A stretch of DNA of 32,054 nucleotides from an uncultured Eubacteriales bacterium (GCA_900546215.1 URCD01000017.1:1-32054), one strand, 5' to 3'; shown: positions 16,039 through 24,271, counted from the first letter of the stretch. A program made the numbers and translations. The notes: generated by a model from the sequence alone, not told the origin.

Positions 16039-16884
16039 ATGAAAACAGGTCTTGTACTTGAGGGCGGCGCCATGAGGGGATTATATACGGCGGGCGTCCT
16101 TGATATTTTAAATGAAAATAATATAAAGGTAGATGGAGTAATAGGAGGATCAGCCGGAGTTGTTCATGGAGTCAATTATGTTTCGGGACAAAAAGGAAGA
16201 AGCATAAGATACACCTTAAAATACCGCAGTGATAAAAGATATATGAGTGTGCATTCTTTGCTTAAGACAGGCAATATGGTTGAGACTGAGTTCTGCTACC
16301 ATGAAATACCAGAAAAGCTTGATCCATTTGATAATGAGGCATTTATGAATTCCGGAATAGAATTCTATGCTGTCTGCAGCAACGTAGAAACAGGAAAGGC
16401 AGAATATATAAAATGTGAGGACTTATTTAGGCAAATAGATGTTGTCAGGGCTTCTGCTTCTATGCCATTTGTATCACAAATTGTTGAAACAGAAGGCTTC
16501 AAGCTTTTAGACGGAGGCGTATGCGACAGCGTACCAGTAAAAAAGTTTATGGAAATGGGATATGACAGGATTATTGTTGTATTGACCAAGCCTAAAGGCT
16601 ATATTCCTAAGCCTAATAAACCATTTCTGTCAAAGAAGAAATACAGTGAGTATCCAAAGTTTGTAGACGCGCTGATTACAAGACATTTAAGATACAGTGA
16701 AAACCTTCGCTACGTGAATGAAATGGAACAAAATGGGGAAATTCTTGTAATAAGGCCTTCACGAACTGTTAATATTTCGAGGATGGAGAAAAATTTGGCG
16801 CGTATTTGGGAAATGTATGATTTGGGGCGCGATGATGCTAAAGAAAAGATAAACGAGGTAAGAGCATGGCTGGAAAAAAAGTAA
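16039..16884 (+). CDS. patatin-like phospholipase family protein
   Basis: A 281-residue Ser-Asp dyad hydrolase. It has GLVLEGGAMRGLYTAGVLD, where the Gly-rich loop forms the oxyanion hole, the nucleophile elbow GGSAG with Ser38, and the catalytic Asp158 in LLDGGVCDSVP. The ASASMPF segment between them is also typical. These bacterial single-domain proteins (YjjU/RssA-like) are predicted lipid acyl hydrolases, and the physiological substrate is unknown. No signal peptide, so cytoplasmic. A GAGGT site precedes the ATG at slightly long spacing. The next gene starts inside its last codons, so the two are coupled. Confidence 0.9.
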   Translation: MKTGLVLEGGAMRGLYTAGVLDILNENNIKVDGVIGGSAGVVHGVNYVSGQKGRSIRYTLKYRSDKRYMSVHSLLKTGNMVETEFCYHEIPEKLDPFDNEAFMNSGIEFYAVCSNVETGKAEYIKCEDLFRQIDVVRASASMPFVSQIVETEGFKLLDGGVCDSVPVKKFMEMGYDRIIVVLTKPKGYIPKPNKPFLSKKKYSEYPKFVDALITRHLRYSENLRYVNEMEQNGEILVIRPSRTVNISRMEKNLARIWEMYDLGRDDAKEKINEVRAWLEKK

Positions 16885-17573
16885 TAGGAATAATTCCTTT
16901 ATATGATGATGAAAAGGAAAGCATTTGGATGCTTCCCGCTTATATGGACGCTATATCTATGGCTGGGGGAATTCCCGTTATTATGCCATTACGAGTGACT
17001 GAGGAGGACGTTGATAGAATAGACGATATGTGTGATGGGTATTTGTTTACAGGAGGCCATGATATAAACCCTGCTTTATACGGTGAAAAGGACAGGGGAA
17101 AATGCGGAATTATAAACGAGGATAGGGATTTACTTGAAAAATTAGTTTTTAACAGGGCCTATAGAAATGATAAACCTGTTTTGGGAATATGCAGAGGTAT
17201 GCAGATAATAAATGTTTTAAGCGGAGGAACTTTATATCAGGATTTACCTTCAGAAACTGATTCGGATATAGAACATCATATGCAGCCGCCGTACGACACA
17301 ACTGCGCATAGAGTAAAAATAAAACGAGAGTCATCTTTGTATAAGCTGTTAAAAACAGATAGCTTAGGGGTTAACAGCTATCATCACCAGGCTGTAAAAA
17401 AACTTGCTCCAGGGCTTAAAATTATGGCCCAAGCAGAGGATGGAACCATTGAGGCTGTTGAGGACATGAATAAGAAATTTATTTGGGCTGTACAGTGGCA
17501 TCCTGAGTATTCATATAAAAAGGATGAAAACTCAAGAAAAATTTTAAAGGCATTTGTTGATGCATGTAAATGA
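16866..17573 (+). CDS. gamma-glutamyl-gamma-aminobutyrate hydrolase family protein (peptidase C26, PuuD-like)
   Basis: A 235-residue class I glutamine-amidotransferase-fold hydrolase. It shows the family plan: KVIGIIPLYDD, AYMDAISMAGGIPVIMPL, DGYLFTGGHDINPALYGE, the nucleophile Cys109 in LGICRGMQIINV, SYHHQAVKKLAPGL, and the His212/Glu214 pair in AVQWHPEYS. Relatives cut gamma-glutamyl amides such as gamma-glutamyl-GABA; the substrate here is unknown since no polyamine genes are nearby. The ATG overlaps the patatin gene by 19 bases and follows a GAGGT site located there. Confidence 0.9.
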   Translation: MAGKKVIGIIPLYDDEKESIWMLPAYMDAISMAGGIPVIMPLRVTEEDVDRIDDMCDGYLFTGGHDINPALYGEKDRGKCGIINEDRDLLEKLVFNRAYRNDKPVLGICRGMQIINVLSGGTLYQDLPSETDSDIEHHMQPPYDTTAHRVKIKRESSLYKLLKTDSLGVNSYHHQAVKKLAPGLKIMAQAEDGTIEAVEDMNKKFIWAVQWHPEYSYKKDENSRKILKAFVDACK

Positions 17574-17584
17574 CGGAGGACATC

Positions 17585-18073
17585 ATGGATATTAAGGTCA
17601 GAAAGTTTGAAGGCAATGATATAAAGTCAATGATTGATATATGGAATGAAGTAGTCGAAGAAGGCATAGCGTTTCCTCAGCTTGATTCATTGAACGAAAA
17701 AACAGGTCTGGAGTTTTTTTCTTCTCAGTCATACTGCGGAGTGGCTGTTGATGAGAACAATGAAATTTTGGGACTTTACATACTTCATCCTAATAATGTC
17801 GGCAGATGCGGTCACATATCAAATGCGAGCTATGCGGTAAAATCAACAGCAAGGAATATGAGTATTGGAGAAAAGCTCGTAAAGGACTGTATGAAAATAG
17901 GCAGGGAACTTGGCTTTAGAATTCTTCAGTTTAATGCTGTTGTAAAATCAAATTATCAAGCAAGACATCTTTATGAAAAGCTGGGGTTTAAAGCACTTGG
18001 AGAGATACCAGAAGGATTTCTTATGAAGGATGGAAGTTACGAGGATATAGTTCCGTATTTTCATGAGCTATAA
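17585..18073 (+). CDS. GNAT family N-acetyltransferase
   Basis: A 162-residue acetyltransferase of the GCN5-related fold: IKVRKFEGNDIKSMIDIWNE at the start, NASYAVKSTARNMSIGEKLV around the acetyl-CoA site, GFRILQFNAVVKSNYQARHL and LYEKLGFKALGEIPEGF near the end. The arrangement resembles L-amino-acid N-acyltransferases, but the substrate cannot be told. I choose ATG 17585, which has GGAGGA four bases before it; an in-frame ATG at 17570 overlaps the stop of the preceding gene and lacks its own site. It is the last gene of the three-gene unit and ends at a terminator. Confidence 0.85.
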   Translation: MDIKVRKFEGNDIKSMIDIWNEVVEEGIAFPQLDSLNEKTGLEFFSSQSYCGVAVDENNEILGLYILHPNNVGRCGHISNASYAVKSTARNMSIGEKLVKDCMKIGRELGFRILQFNAVVKSNYQARHLYEKLGFKALGEIPEGFLMKDGSYEDIVPYFHEL

Positions 18074-18078
18074 AAAAT

Positions 18079-18102
18079 AGCCCTTTCAATTTTGAAAGGG
18101 CT
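18079..18102. terminator. bidirectional terminator between GNAT and rubredoxin genes
   Basis: An 11-base perfect stem, AGCCCTTTCAA pairing with TTGAAAGGGCT, with a two-base loop. It is followed on the plus strand by TAGTTTTTA and on the minus strand by ATTTTTTAT, so it can serve both convergent genes. Confidence 0.88.
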
Positions 18103-18108
18103 TAGTTT

Positions 18109-18267
18109 TTATTCTTTTACTTCAAATTCATCTTTTCCTACGCCGCATAAAGGACATTCAAAGTCAGCGGGAAGGTCTTCAAATTTTGTTCCGGGAGCGA
18201 TTCCGTGTTCCTGATCGCCTTCAGCCTCATTATATTCGTATCCACATACTTTACATACATAAATCAT
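18109..18267 (-). CDS. rubredoxin
   Basis: A 52-residue electron carrier with one iron bound by four cysteines: CKVCGYEY (Cys5, Cys8) near the start and CPLCGVGKDEFE (Cys38, Cys41) near the end, with the usual DLPADFECP between. Length and spacing are those of a classical rubredoxin. A strong AAGGAGGA site lies 7-8 bases before the ATG, and a near-consensus promoter lies upstream. In anaerobes rubredoxins often pass electrons to rubrerythrin or flavodiiron proteins for oxygen or peroxide removal; no such partner is in this window. It is a single-gene unit converging on the GNAT gene. Confidence 0.95.
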   Translation of the reverse strand: MIYVCKVCGYEYNEAEGDQEHGIAPGTKFEDLPADFECPLCGVGKDEFEVKE

Positions 18268-18320
18268 ATTTAGTTCCTCCTTGATGTAATTAAATGATAA
18301 TAATTCTTATTTATGCTGCT

Positions 18321-18349
18321 ATTATAATATAATTTTTAGGATATTGCAA
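18321..18349 (-). promoter_or_regulatory. sigma-A promoter of the rubredoxin gene
   Basis: Read on the minus strand: TTGCAA (18349-18344), a 17-base spacer and a perfect TATAAT (18326-18321). The expected transcript start near 18314 gives a leader of about 45 bases before the rubredoxin ATG. Confidence 0.75.
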
Positions 18350-18442
18350 GAGCTTTAATAATAATTTTTAATTAATAATCGATATTTTTTTAATTTAAAT
18401 AGGACTCAACCAAATTATATGAAAAAAATTAATTAAAAACCC

Positions 18443-18471
18443 TTGTAATTTTTGTGAGAAGAAACTATTAT
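18443..18471 (+). promoter_or_regulatory. candidate sigma-A promoter of the LuxR-type regulator
   Basis: TTGTAA at 18443-18448, 17-base spacer, TATTAT at 18466-18471. Transcription would start near 18478, about 37 bases before the ATG at 18515. This supports that ATG, and not the TTG at 18579, as the original start of the gene. Confidence 0.6.
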
Positions 18472-18514
18472 ATGCTAAAATAAAATTTTCAAGGACAAGA
18501 AAGAAGATGACAGC

Positions 18515-19226
18515 ATGAGGACAATAGAGATTAATGACTGGATACTGTTAAATAAAATAATATACGATATTTATTCCGTTGAAAAAACATATGATTTTGG
18601 CTATTGAATTTGACAGTGCAGATTTTTATTTCCCGGCATATGAATTAAATAATTCTTTTATTATTTCATTTAATTGTGATATTGATACTAAAGGAATTTA
18701 TGAAAAATATAAATCAGATAATGGTATTATGTATGGGGCTAGGTCAATGGTTTATAGGGATACCGATATGGTTAAAGATGACCGTACTAACAAAAAATAT
18801 TTTAAAGAATTTTACGAAAACCAAGGCTGGAATTATTCTATTCATATGACACTTGGAAAAAACAGAAATTTCCTGGGAGCAGTAACGTTTTACAGATGCA
18901 AAGGGAAAGAGAACTTCAGCTATGATGATATTTTTATTCTGGATATGATAAAGGACCATCTGTCTTTAAGGCTGAATAACGATAGAGTACATATGGTCAA
19001 TCTGCATGATAAACTGACAGTTTCTGAAGCAAGCGAAAAGTATGGACTAACAAAACAGGAGCATATGATATTAAAATTTCTTATGGATGGACAAAACAAT
19101 GATTTCATATGCGGTTCTCTTGAAATAAGCGTTAACACTCTTAAAAAGCACATACTTAATATATACAGAAAGCTAGGAATAAAAAACAGAGTACAAATGT
19201 TTAAAATGATAAAGGAAAAAGAATAA
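18515..19226 (+). pseudogene. LuxR-type transcriptional regulator, apparently frameshifted near the N terminus
   Basis: The C-terminal 65 or so residues are a clear LuxR/GerE helix-turn-helix: YGLTKQEHMILKFLMDG, then LEISVNTLKKHILNIYRKLG and NRVQMFKMI. Before it lies a GAF-like sensor region with IEFDSADFYFP and a middle part ending in FILDMIKDHLSLRL. In the current sequence the open frame begins only at a TTG (18579) with no ribosome binding site. In another frame, ATG 18515 opens WILLNKIIYDIYSVEK, which looks like the missing N-terminal helix, but stops at 18607. A shift at the A-run near 18582, possibly with about ten codons lost, would rejoin them. So this is either a broken gene, a sequencing error, or a 215-residue protein from TTG. 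The ligand and targets are unknown. Confidence 0.6.
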
Positions 19227-19292
19227 AAGAAAAATTTGATAGGATATGCAAAAGATGATTTAATTGTAAATCTATTGTAAGATTGTGTTTGC

Positions 19293-19321
19293 TTGACATA
19301 TTTCGTCATAGGATATATAAT
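19293..19321 (+). promoter_or_regulatory. perfect consensus sigma-A promoter of the DUF5684-like gene
   Basis: TTGACA at 19293-19298, a 17-base spacer, TATAAT at 19316-19321: an exact match to the vegetative consensus, 41 bases before the start codon. Strong constitutive expression is expected unless a repressor acts. Confidence 0.85.
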
Positions 19322-19362
19322 TTTTCCACATAAATTATTAAACAGCAGAAGGGGGAAACGGC

Positions 19363-19761
19363 ATGTCATACTATTACTATGGTGGCTATCCAAGCGGACT
19401 GGCTTACTTTTTAGGAGCATATGCTACTACGGTCGCTCTTATAGGATTGGCTACAAGCATACTTATGGTTATAGGAATGTGGAAAATGTTCTCCAAGGCA
19501 GGGGAGCCGGGTTGGACATCAATTATCCCGTTTTTAAATTCTTATAAGCTTTTTAAAATTGGCTGGGGCAGCGGATGGATATTTCTTTTGGGTTTAATAC
19601 CAATTGTTAATCTTGTAATTCACATTATGCTTGGAATAAAGCTTGCAAGAGCTTTTGGAAAGGGAACAGGTTTTGCGGTAGGACTTATTCTTCTCCCGGG
19701 CATATTTTATATGATACTTGGCTTTAGTGATGCAATTTATTATGGACCAGTAGAAAATTAA
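19363..19761 (+). CDS. small integral membrane protein, DUF5684-like
   Basis: A 132-residue protein with three to four hydrophobic segments (about 20-42, 70-90, 93-102 and 105-122). The motif WKMFSKAGEPGWTSIIPFLN followed by SYKLFKIGWG is characteristic of DUF5684 membrane proteins, which typically have KAGxPGWxxxIPxYNxY; this is recognised by pattern only. The function is unknown. The N terminus is rich in tyrosine (SYYYYGGY). The start follows a GGGGG-type site. It has its own consensus promoter and a strong terminator, so it is a single-gene unit. Confidence 0.78.
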   Translation: MSYYYYGGYPSGLAYFLGAYATTVALIGLATSILMVIGMWKMFSKAGEPGWTSIIPFLNSYKLFKIGWGSGWIFLLGLIPIVNLVIHIMLGIKLARAFGKGTGFAVGLILLPGIFYMILGFSDAIYYGPVEN

Positions 19762-19762
19762 T

Positions 19763-19795
19763 AACACCCCTCGGATGTATAATCCGAGGGGTGTT
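19763..19795 (+). terminator. terminator after the DUF5684-like gene
   Basis: A 14-base perfect stem, AACACCCCTCGGAT with ATCCGAGGGGTGTT, loop GTATA, followed by TATATTTAT. It starts one base after the stop codon. Confidence 0.85.
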
Positions 19796-19978
19796 TATAT
19801 TTATGCAGATAGTAAACTGCAAGCAGTATATAAAGATATTTAGAATTGACGAATTAAACACTATAAAATCCGTTGAATTTGAAATAAAAAGCACAATAGT
19901 CTTTGGATATGTGCTAAATGTTTAATATTTGCAAAAATGATAAATTAATTTTATATATATTTCATTTGAAGTCTTTAT

Positions 19979-20012
19979 TGCATTTTTATGCGTATTAATG
20001 TATTATAATGTT
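19979..20012 (+). promoter_or_regulatory. candidate ARG operator (ArgR/AhrC) and promoter of the arginine operon
   Basis: TGCATTTTTATGCG at 19979-19992 matches the ARG-box consensus TGMATWWWWATKCA at 13 of 14 places. A weaker copy, TGTATTATAATGTT, follows at 19999-20012, 20 bases further on, and contains a TATAAT -10 box at 20004-20009. The -35 element is poor (TTGCAT at 20-base spacing). Overlap of the boxes with the promoter and the argC start 30 bases downstream fit repression by arginine. The consensus is established knowledge; binding here is inferred. Confidence 0.55.
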
Positions 20013-20041
20013 TAACTCATACAGATTGCCGAGGTGAAAGC

Positions 20042-20992
20042 ATGTATAATAAAACAAAAGTATTTATTGATGGCAGAGAAGGAACAACGGGGCTGAGAAT
20101 ATATGACAGGCTTGAAGCCATGGATGATATTGAGCTGATTATTTTAAAAGATGAAGAGAGAAAAAATACCGAGATACGAAGACAGGCACTGAATTCCTGT
20201 GACATTGCTTTTTTGTGCCTTCCTGATGCTGCGGCTGCTGAAGCTGCAGATCTTGTTGAAAACGATAAGGTAATATTAATAGATACCTCTACTGTACATA
20301 GAACAGATAATATGTGGGCTTATGGTATGCCAGAATTGAGCAAACAGCATAAAGACAAAATTACAAACTCAAATAGAATTGCTGTTCCTGGATGCCATGC
20401 CAGCGGATTTATAGCGTTAATCTATCCGCTCATAGACAGCTGGATAATTCCAGACAATATAAAACTTACATGCTTTTCTCTTACAGGATACAGCGGAGGA
20501 GGCAAAAAGATGATTGCTGATTACGAGTCTGCTGACAGAGACAGTATGTACAGCGCACCAAGACAGTATGCCTTGACGCAGAACCACAAACATTTAAGGG
20601 AAATGTCGGCTGTAACAGGACTTAAGACTAAACCAGTATTTTGTCCCGTTGTAGGTGATTTCTACAGCGGAATGGAAGTTACTGTCCCACTTTTTAAAGA
20701 TGACATAAATGACGGATATAATATTGAGGATATAAAAAAGACTTATAAAGACAAATACAGCGGCAAAATTATTACATATGTTGAGCATGATGACGAAAAC
20801 GGTTTCCTTTCAGCCAATATACTTTCCGGATATGATAATATGACGGTGTCTGTTAAAGGAAATGAAGAAAGAATTCTGCTGACCGCAAGATACGATAACC
20901 TTGGAAAGGGTGCCTCGGGAGCGGCGGTTGAGTGCATGAATATTAAATTGGGAAAAGAAATAACCAGCGGTTTGAACATAAAGGAGTGTTAA
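20042..20992 (+). CDS. argC: N-acetyl-gamma-glutamyl-phosphate reductase ArgC, short type
   Basis: Reduces N-acetylglutamyl phosphate to the semialdehyde with NADPH, third step of arginine synthesis. The 316-residue length and GREGTTGLRIYDRL start mark the shorter (type 2) ArgC. The nucleophile is Cys118 in IAVPGCHASGFIAL; LCLPDAAA, DTSTVHRT and SLTGYSGGGKKMI are further conserved segments. A GAGGTGAAAG site precedes the ATG. It is the first gene of argCJBD, four bases before argJ, and sits behind a candidate ARG box. Confidence 0.95.
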   Translation: MYNKTKVFIDGREGTTGLRIYDRLEAMDDIELIILKDEERKNTEIRRQALNSCDIAFLCLPDAAAAEAADLVENDKVILIDTSTVHRTDNMWAYGMPELSKQHKDKITNSNRIAVPGCHASGFIALIYPLIDSWIIPDNIKLTCFSLTGYSGGGKKMIADYESADRDSMYSAPRQYALTQNHKHLREMSAVTGLKTKPVFCPVVGDFYSGMEVTVPLFKDDINDGYNIEDIKKTYKDKYSGKIITYVEHDDENGFLSANILSGYDNMTVSVKGNEERILLTARYDNLGKGASGAAVECMNIKLGKEITSGLNIKEC

Positions 20993-20995
20993 TTT

Positions 20996-22207
20996 ATGAA
21001 ATTTATAGAAGGTGGAGTTTGTGCGGCTAAAGGTTTTAAGGCAAGCGGCGTACACTGCGGAATTAGAAAGCAGACGACTAAAAAAGATTTAGCCCTTATT
21101 GTCAGTGAAGTGGAAGCTTCCGCGGCAGCGGTTTATACCCAAAACCTTGTAAAGGGCGCTCCTATAGCTGTTACTAAAGATAATATAAAAGATGGAAAAG
21201 CAATGGCTATTATATGCAACAGTGGAAACGCAAATACTTGTAATGCCAATGGAATTGAAATCGCGCAGGAAATGTGTGCCCTCACAGAAAAATATACTGG
21301 CATAAGCAGTGACGATGTAGTCGTTGCTTCAACAGGAGTAATAGGCCAGCCATTGGATATAAAACCCATAGCGTCCAAAATGGACGATTTGGTTAAAGCG
21401 CTTGGAAATAACAGCCATGATTCGGCGGCTGCGATTATGACAACTGATACAATTGAAAAAGAGGTTGCTCTCTCCTTTGAGATCGATGGAACGGAATGTA
21501 AAATCGGAGGTATTGCCAAGGGTTCTGGAATGATACATCCTAATATGGCAACCATGCTTGTTTTTGTAACATCAGATGTATCTATATCATCAGAAATGCT
21601 GCAAAAGGCACTAAGTGATGATGTTAAAACATCATTTAATATGATTAGCATTGATGGAGATACATCAACTAACGATATGGTTGCAGTACTTTCAAACGGT
21701 CTTGCCGGAAATAAAAAAATTGAAGAAGAGGGCCCTGCTTTTGAAGCCTTTAAAAAAGCATTAAATACCGTTACAGTTTATCTTTGCAGAAAAATTGCAG
21801 GTGACGGCGAAGGCGCTTCAAAGCTTTTAGAATGTAAGGTTACCGGGGCAAAGACTGATAAGGCCGCCAAGGGAGCTGCTAAGTCTGTTATATGCTCTTC
21901 TCTTTTAAAGGCTGCAATGTTTGGCTCAGATGCAAACTGGGGACGTGTATTATGTGCCTTGGGATATTCCGGAGAAGAACTGGACGTTAATAAGATTGAT
22001 GTAAAATTCAAATCATGTAAAGGCGAAATACTTGTATGCAAAAATGGTTCAGGCGTTGACTTTTCAGAAGAAAAAGCTAAAGAAATTCTTTTAGAAAAAG
22101 AGATAGAGATACTTATCGACCTCAACGACGGAAAATTTTCGTCTGTGGCGTGGGGCTGTGACTTAACCTATGACTATGTGAGAATTAACGGAGACTATCG
22201 TTCATAA
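20996..22207 (+). CDS. argJ: bifunctional glutamate N-acetyltransferase / amino-acid N-acetyltransferase ArgJ
   Basis: Recycles the acetyl group from N-acetylornithine to glutamate and may also make N-acetylglutamate from acetyl-CoA. The 403-residue precursor cuts itself into alpha and beta chains at Ala185-Thr186 in KGSGMIHPNMATML, freeing Thr186 as nucleophile. Other family segments are GVCAAKGFKASGVHCGIRK, NSGNANTCNA, GVIGQPL, DGDTSTNDM, and SDANWGRVLCALGYSG near the end. Whether it is mono- or bifunctional cannot be read from sequence. No argA or argE is seen nearby, consistent with a cyclic pathway. An AAGGAG site precedes the ATG. Confidence 0.96.
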   Translation: MKFIEGGVCAAKGFKASGVHCGIRKQTTKKDLALIVSEVEASAAAVYTQNLVKGAPIAVTKDNIKDGKAMAIICNSGNANTCNANGIEIAQEMCALTEKYTGISSDDVVVASTGVIGQPLDIKPIASKMDDLVKALGNNSHDSAAAIMTTDTIEKEVALSFEIDGTECKIGGIAKGSGMIHPNMATMLVFVTSDVSISSEMLQKALSDDVKTSFNMISIDGDTSTNDMVAVLSNGLAGNKKIEEEGPAFEAFKKALNTVTVYLCRKIAGDGEGASKLLECKVTGAKTDKAAKGAAKSVICSSLLKAAMFGSDANWGRVLCALGYSGEELDVNKIDVKFKSCKGEILVCKNGSGVDFSEEKAKEILLEKEIEILIDLNDGKFSSVAWGCDLTYDYVRINGDYRS

Positions 22208-22224
22208 AACGGAGGAGCATTAAA

Positions 22225-23085
22225 ATGACGCTTACAAACCTTCAGCGTGCGGAGACCATTGTTCACGCACTTCCATATATACAGAAATACTATAACAAAG
22301 TAGTAGTAATTAAATACGGCGGAAACGCCATGATAAATGAAGAATTGAAACAGGCTGTCATGAACGACATTGTTCTGCTTTCGCTTATAGGCGTTAAAGT
22401 AGTACTCGTACATGGCGGAGGTCCGGAAATAAACGATATGCTTAAAAAGACCGGAAAAAAGAGTGAATTTGTAAACGGTTTAAGAGTAACTGACTCTGAA
22501 ACAATAGACACAGTTCTTATGGTCCTTGCGGGAAAAGTAAATAAGAGCCTTGTAAACCTTATTGAGTGCACAGGCGGCAAATCAGTTGGGCTATGCGGAC
22601 TGGACGGACATCTTATCGAAGCAGAAACATTGGACGATAAGCTTGGATATGTCGGTAAAATTACTAAGATAAATATTGAGCCTATTATGGACCTACTTGA
22701 TAAAGGTTATATACCTGTTGTATCAACACTTGGATGTGATAGCAAAGGAAATGTCTATAATATTAACGCAGACACTGCCGCAGCTAAAATAGCTGGAGAA
22801 ATGAAGGCAGAAAGCCTTATTTCTATGACAGATATATGCGGCATATTAATGGACAAGAATGATCCTTCAACTCTAGTCACAAATATAAATACTCAAAAGG
22901 CTCATGAACTAATGTCTCAGGGAATAATTGACGGAGGAATGATTCCGAAAGTTGAATGCTGCCTTGATGCCATAAATTTGGGAGTAAACAGGGTTTTCAT
23001 ACTTGATGGAACAAAGCCGCACGCTATTTTAATGGAAATGCTTACTGATGAAGGTGTTGGAACAATGTTTGTTAAGGGGGAATAA
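22225..23085 (+). CDS. argB: acetylglutamate kinase ArgB
   Basis: Phosphorylates N-acetylglutamate. The 286-residue protein has VVVIKYGGNAM (Lys30, Gly32, Gly33), VLVHGGGPEIN (61-70), VNGLRVTD, NINADTAAAKIAGEM and MIPKVECCLDAI. The roughly 25-residue N-terminal extension ALPYIQKYYNK before the first strand is the mark of the hexameric, arginine-inhibited type of this kinase. That fits the ArgJ cycle here, where ArgB rather than NAGS is the controlled step. The start follows a GGAGGAG site, and argD begins two bases after the stop. Confidence 0.96.
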   Translation: MTLTNLQRAETIVHALPYIQKYYNKVVVIKYGGNAMINEELKQAVMNDIVLLSLIGVKVVLVHGGGPEINDMLKKTGKKSEFVNGLRVTDSETIDTVLMVLAGKVNKSLVNLIECTGGKSVGLCGLDGHLIEAETLDDKLGYVGKITKINIEPIMDLLDKGYIPVVSTLGCDSKGNVYNINADTAAAKIAGEMKAESLISMTDICGILMDKNDPSTLVTNINTQKAHELMSQGIIDGGMIPKVECCLDAINLGVNRVFILDGTKPHAILMEMLTDEGVGTMFVKGE

Positions 23086-23087
23086 AT

Positions 23088-24251
23088 ATGAATATTATAG
23101 ATATGGACAATACATATGTAGCTCACTCCTATGGACGTTATCCAATATGTATAACAAGCGGAAGCGGTTCGAGGCTTTATGATGAAAATGGTAAGGAATA
23201 TATTGACTTCGGAACAGGAATAGCCGTTAATTCATTTGGGATAGCTGATGATATGTGGAAACAGGCAGTTATTGAACAGATAAATAAGGTACAGCATACC
23301 TCTAATCTCTATTATACTGAACCATGCGCAAAGCTTGCTGAGATGCTATGTGAAAAAACAGGCTTAAGCAGAGTGTTTTTTTCAAATTCAGGAGCTGAGG
23401 CCAATGAATGTGCTATTAAAGCCGCAAGAAGGTATGCTTTTCTTAAGTATGGAGATGGGAATTCAACAATAATTACACTTAAAAATAGTTTTCATGGAAG
23501 AACTATAACAACTCTTTCTGCAACCGGGCAGGAACATTACCATGAGGAATTTACACCATTTACAGAAGGGTTCGTATATGCCGAACCTGATAATATTGAT
23601 GATATTAAAAGGCTGGCTTCTGATAATAAGTGTATTGCTGTTATGCTGGAAATTGTGCAGGGAGAGGGTGGCGTTTGTCCACTTGATAAGACGTTTGTAC
23701 AGGCTGTGCGTCAGTATACAGAAGAAAACAATATGCTTCTTATAGTAGATGAAGTACAGACTGGAAATGGAAGAAGCGGAATGTTGTATTCGTATATGAA
23801 TTACGACATACTTCCTGATATAGTTTCAACTGCTAAAGGACTAGCGGGAGGACTGCCTTTAGGGGCTACTATTCTAGGTGAAAAGGTAAAAGATATTTTT
23901 ACTCCCGGGACACATGGCTCAACATTTGGGGGTAATCCGGTATGTGCCGCAGCAGCAATCAGTATTCTAAGCAGAATAGATGATAAGCTTTTGAATGAGG
24001 TAAAAGAAAAATCTAAATTGATATTTGCTGAATTAGATGGTGCAAAGGGTGTTGAAAGCATAAGCGGCATGGGGCTCATGATAGGAATTAAATGCGGCAA
24101 ACCTGCCAATGAAGTAGTAAAGACCTGTATGGATAAAGGCTTGCTCGTTCTTACAGCTAAGGATAAAGTCAGACTTCTTCCGGCGCTGAACATTGACCTT
24201 GAAACTCTTACAGATGGAATAAAAATTCTTAAAGAAGCTATTGCTGAATAA
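23088..24251 (+). CDS. argD: acetylornithine aminotransferase ArgD
   Basis: PLP-dependent class III aminotransferase turning N-acetylglutamate semialdehyde into N-acetylornithine. The 387 residues show FGTGIAVNSFG, FFSNSGAEANECAIKAAR (cofactor phosphate site), FHGRTITTLSATG, LEIVQGEGGV, LLIVDEVQTGNGRSG (Asp221) and the PLP lysine Lys250 in VSTAKGLAGGLPLGA, then HGSTFGGNPVCAAAA. Similar enzymes accept succinyldiaminopimelate or ornithine, but the argCJBD context decides. It is the last gene of the operon; argF, argG and argH are not in the window. Confidence 0.96.
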   Translation: MNIIDMDNTYVAHSYGRYPICITSGSGSRLYDENGKEYIDFGTGIAVNSFGIADDMWKQAVIEQINKVQHTSNLYYTEPCAKLAEMLCEKTGLSRVFFSNSGAEANECAIKAARRYAFLKYGDGNSTIITLKNSFHGRTITTLSATGQEHYHEEFTPFTEGFVYAEPDNIDDIKRLASDNKCIAVMLEIVQGEGGVCPLDKTFVQAVRQYTEENNMLLIVDEVQTGNGRSGMLYSYMNYDILPDIVSTAKGLAGGLPLGATILGEKVKDIFTPGTHGSTFGGNPVCAAAAISILSRIDDKLLNEVKEKSKLIFAELDGAKGVESISGMGLMIGIKCGKPANEVVKTCMDKGLLVLTAKDKVRLLPALNIDLETLTDGIKILKEAIAE

Positions 24252-24271
24252 ATTTAACAGATTTAGTATAT

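Noticed and set aside
18920..19420. 166-codon minus-strand frame across the end of the LuxR-type gene and the promoter of the next gene
   Set aside because: Covers the clear LuxR helix-turn-helix and a perfect plus-strand promoter; its own translation has no domain.
19803..19925. 40-codon plus-strand frame starting with ATG after the DUF5684 terminator
   Set aside because: No ribosome binding site, no promoter at fitting distance, and no recognisable sequence; chance is enough.
21133..21651. 172-codon minus-strand frame inside argJ
   Set aside because: Shadow of argJ; low-complexity hydrophobic translation of antisense codons.
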